This document shows, piece after piece, positions 4,741 through 5,495 of a DNA stretch of 5,495 bases. The first letter of the stretch is position 1. Each line of letters opens with the position of its first letter. A model generated the notes under the pieces. That model was not told where the DNA came from and searched no databases. It saw only the letters and a list, made by a program, of their open reading frames with translations. Source of the DNA: Lentisphaerota bacterium (GTDB taxonomy: Bacteria > Verrucomicrobiota > Lentisphaeria > Victivallales > GWF2-50-93). The position numbers and the translations under genes are program-made. The stretch is taken from contig JANYBI010000178.1 of the NCBI GenBank assembly GCA_025360875.1, positions 1 through 5,495 on the forward strand. Direction: 5' to 3'.

Positions 4741-5495
4741 ATGGAGAAACAACTGAACGTCGCGATGATTTTCGATGACCTCATGATCGGCGGCTGGACG
4801 ACAATGGCGTCGGCAATTCCCCGATTCGACAGGAGCATGGTAAATCCCGTGATATTCTGTCTGTTCGGTAAAGGTTATTATGCAGATATTCTGGAGAAAA
4901 AAGGCTTTAAGATCCATTTCCTGGAAGTCAACAGGTACAACTTTGTCTTCAAGATAGTTTACCTAGCCTGGATGCTTAGGAAGAACAAGGTCGACATTGT
5001 CCACACCCACCTTCTGCTTTCACATCTAATAGGCCAGTCAGCCGCCGTTTTAGCCTGCATATCCGCACGGATAATGCATGTGCATTCGATACAGCAGCGC
5101 CCTGTGGGAATTCTTGGAACATGGATGAAATGGGCAGTTGGAAGGTCATCCATGTCCATTTCAGTATCCAAGACCGTCGAAAAATCTTTCTTGGAAGCGT
5201 ATCCTGCTTTCAAAGGCATGTCCAAGATAGTTTATAACGGCATAGATGTCTGCGAATTTCGCAACCGGTTCTCCCTCAGCACATTGAAAAGGGCTGACCT
5301 TGGTATTGGCCCCGATGATTTTTGCGCGGTCACTGTGGCGAATTTCAAGAGTGAGAAAGGGCATAGATACCTGATCGAAGCGGCGTCCATATTGAGAGAG
5401 TCGATTGCAGAAATACATAAACCGGTTGTTGCGGAAATCTACCCGTTGGAGTTCACAGCTTCAGCGTGTCAAAATATTCAACAGGTTATGCACGT
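4741..5495 (+). CDS. GT4-family (GT-B fold) glycosyltransferase, 3' end outside window
   Basis: The first 251 residues are visible. The N-terminal half matches a GT-B retaining glycosyltransferase of the GT4 type. The first strand and glycine loop are NVAMIFDDLMIGGW (6-19), followed by VDIVHTHLL (84-92), RIMHVHS (110-116), SISVSKTVEKSF (139-150) and KIVYNGID (162-169). The linker into the second domain, VTVANFKSEKGHRYLIEAASIL (197-218), contains the usual phosphate-contacting region with lysine. Such enzymes move sugar from a nucleotide-sugar donor to a growing glycan at the cytoplasmic face. From about residue 221 the expected strand ending in VGDG is missing; the codons instead run through a repeat-like hairpin (5445-5468). 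The frame is still open at the edge, so this may be an in-frame insertion, a disrupted gene, or a frameshift. The gene is divergent from the methyltransferase. Confidence 0.85.
   Translation, partial: MEKQLNVAMIFDDLMIGGWTTMASAIPRFDRSMVNPVIFCLFGKGYYADILEKKGFKIHFLEVNRYNFVFKIVYLAWMLRKNKVDIVHTHLLLSHLIGQSAAVLACISARIMHVHSIQQRPVGILGTWMKWAVGRSSMSISVSKTVEKSFLEAYPAFKGMSKIVYNGIDVCEFRNRFSLSTLKRADLGIGPDDFCAVTVANFKSEKGHRYLIEAASILRESIAEIHKPVVAEIYPLEFTASACQNIQQVMH
5445..5468 (+). repeat. Degenerate REP-like unit inside the GT4 reading frame
   Basis: GTTGGAGTT (5445-5453) matches part of the copy C head (GTTGGTAGTT) with one base missing, giving GGAG in place of GTAG. CACAGCTTCAGCGTG (5454-5468) follows, which is a hairpin with a 5-bp stem and 4-nt loop if the extra A at 5457 is bulged. 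This is the same head-plus-14-nt-hairpin layout as copies A to D. The match is short, so it could be coincidence. Confidence 0.45.

Noticed and set aside
4651..5418. Minus-strand open frames of 85-88 residues over the GT4 gene
   Set aside because: They are antisense to a strongly supported glycosyltransferase frame.

Overview
The window looks like a bacterial genome segment of moderate GC that carries surface-glycan or cell-envelope genes. Four protein-coding genes are visible. On the minus strand, from right to left, they are a SAM-dependent methyltransferase with an N-terminal zinc ribbon (3450-4430), a membrane-anchored PHP-like protein (1503-2987), and a multi-membrane-span GT39/PMT-type glycosyltransferase that runs off the left edge (1-1490). 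On the plus strand is a GT4-type glycosyltransferase that runs off the right edge (from 4741). Gene content, together with TTCGAA-rich palindromes and heptamer tandem repeats in the gaps, recalls uncultivated lineages such as Omnitrophota, or Desulfobacterota-like and Planctomycete-like genomes. This is an impression; nothing in the window fixes the taxonomy.

Layout: 1-1490 and 1503-2987 are 12 bp apart and probably form one transcription unit (PHP-like, then GT39). Positions 2988-3449 are a 462-bp gap packed with repeats. Positions 3450-4430 hold the methyltransferase. Positions 4431-4740 are a 310-bp divergent gap, again packed with repeats, and the GT4 gene follows. The glycosyltransferases and the methyltransferase could all act on polysaccharide or lipid-linked sugar assembly, but no pathway can be named.

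The most unusual content is the repeats. Four copies of one 29-nt unit sit in the two gaps. Each is a 15-nt head containing GTAG, joined directly to a 14-nt hairpin with a 5-bp stem and 4-nt loop. The stems differ in sequence but keep perfect pairing. The copies form two inverted pairs, one with hairpins inward and one with hairpins outward. Other, unrelated GTAG-plus-hairpin units lie beside them: an inverted pair sharing a 9-nt head, two same-direction units, and a long-stem unit. This is the architecture of REP elements mobilised by RAYT (TnpA-REP) transposases, although no transposase is in the window.

Palindromic repeats also appear inside genes. A block of about 140 bp with a TTCGAA-type palindrome and a 17-nt hairpin lies in frame within the GT39 gene. 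A degenerate unit with a GGAG head lies where the GT4 protein stops looking like its family, just before the window ends.
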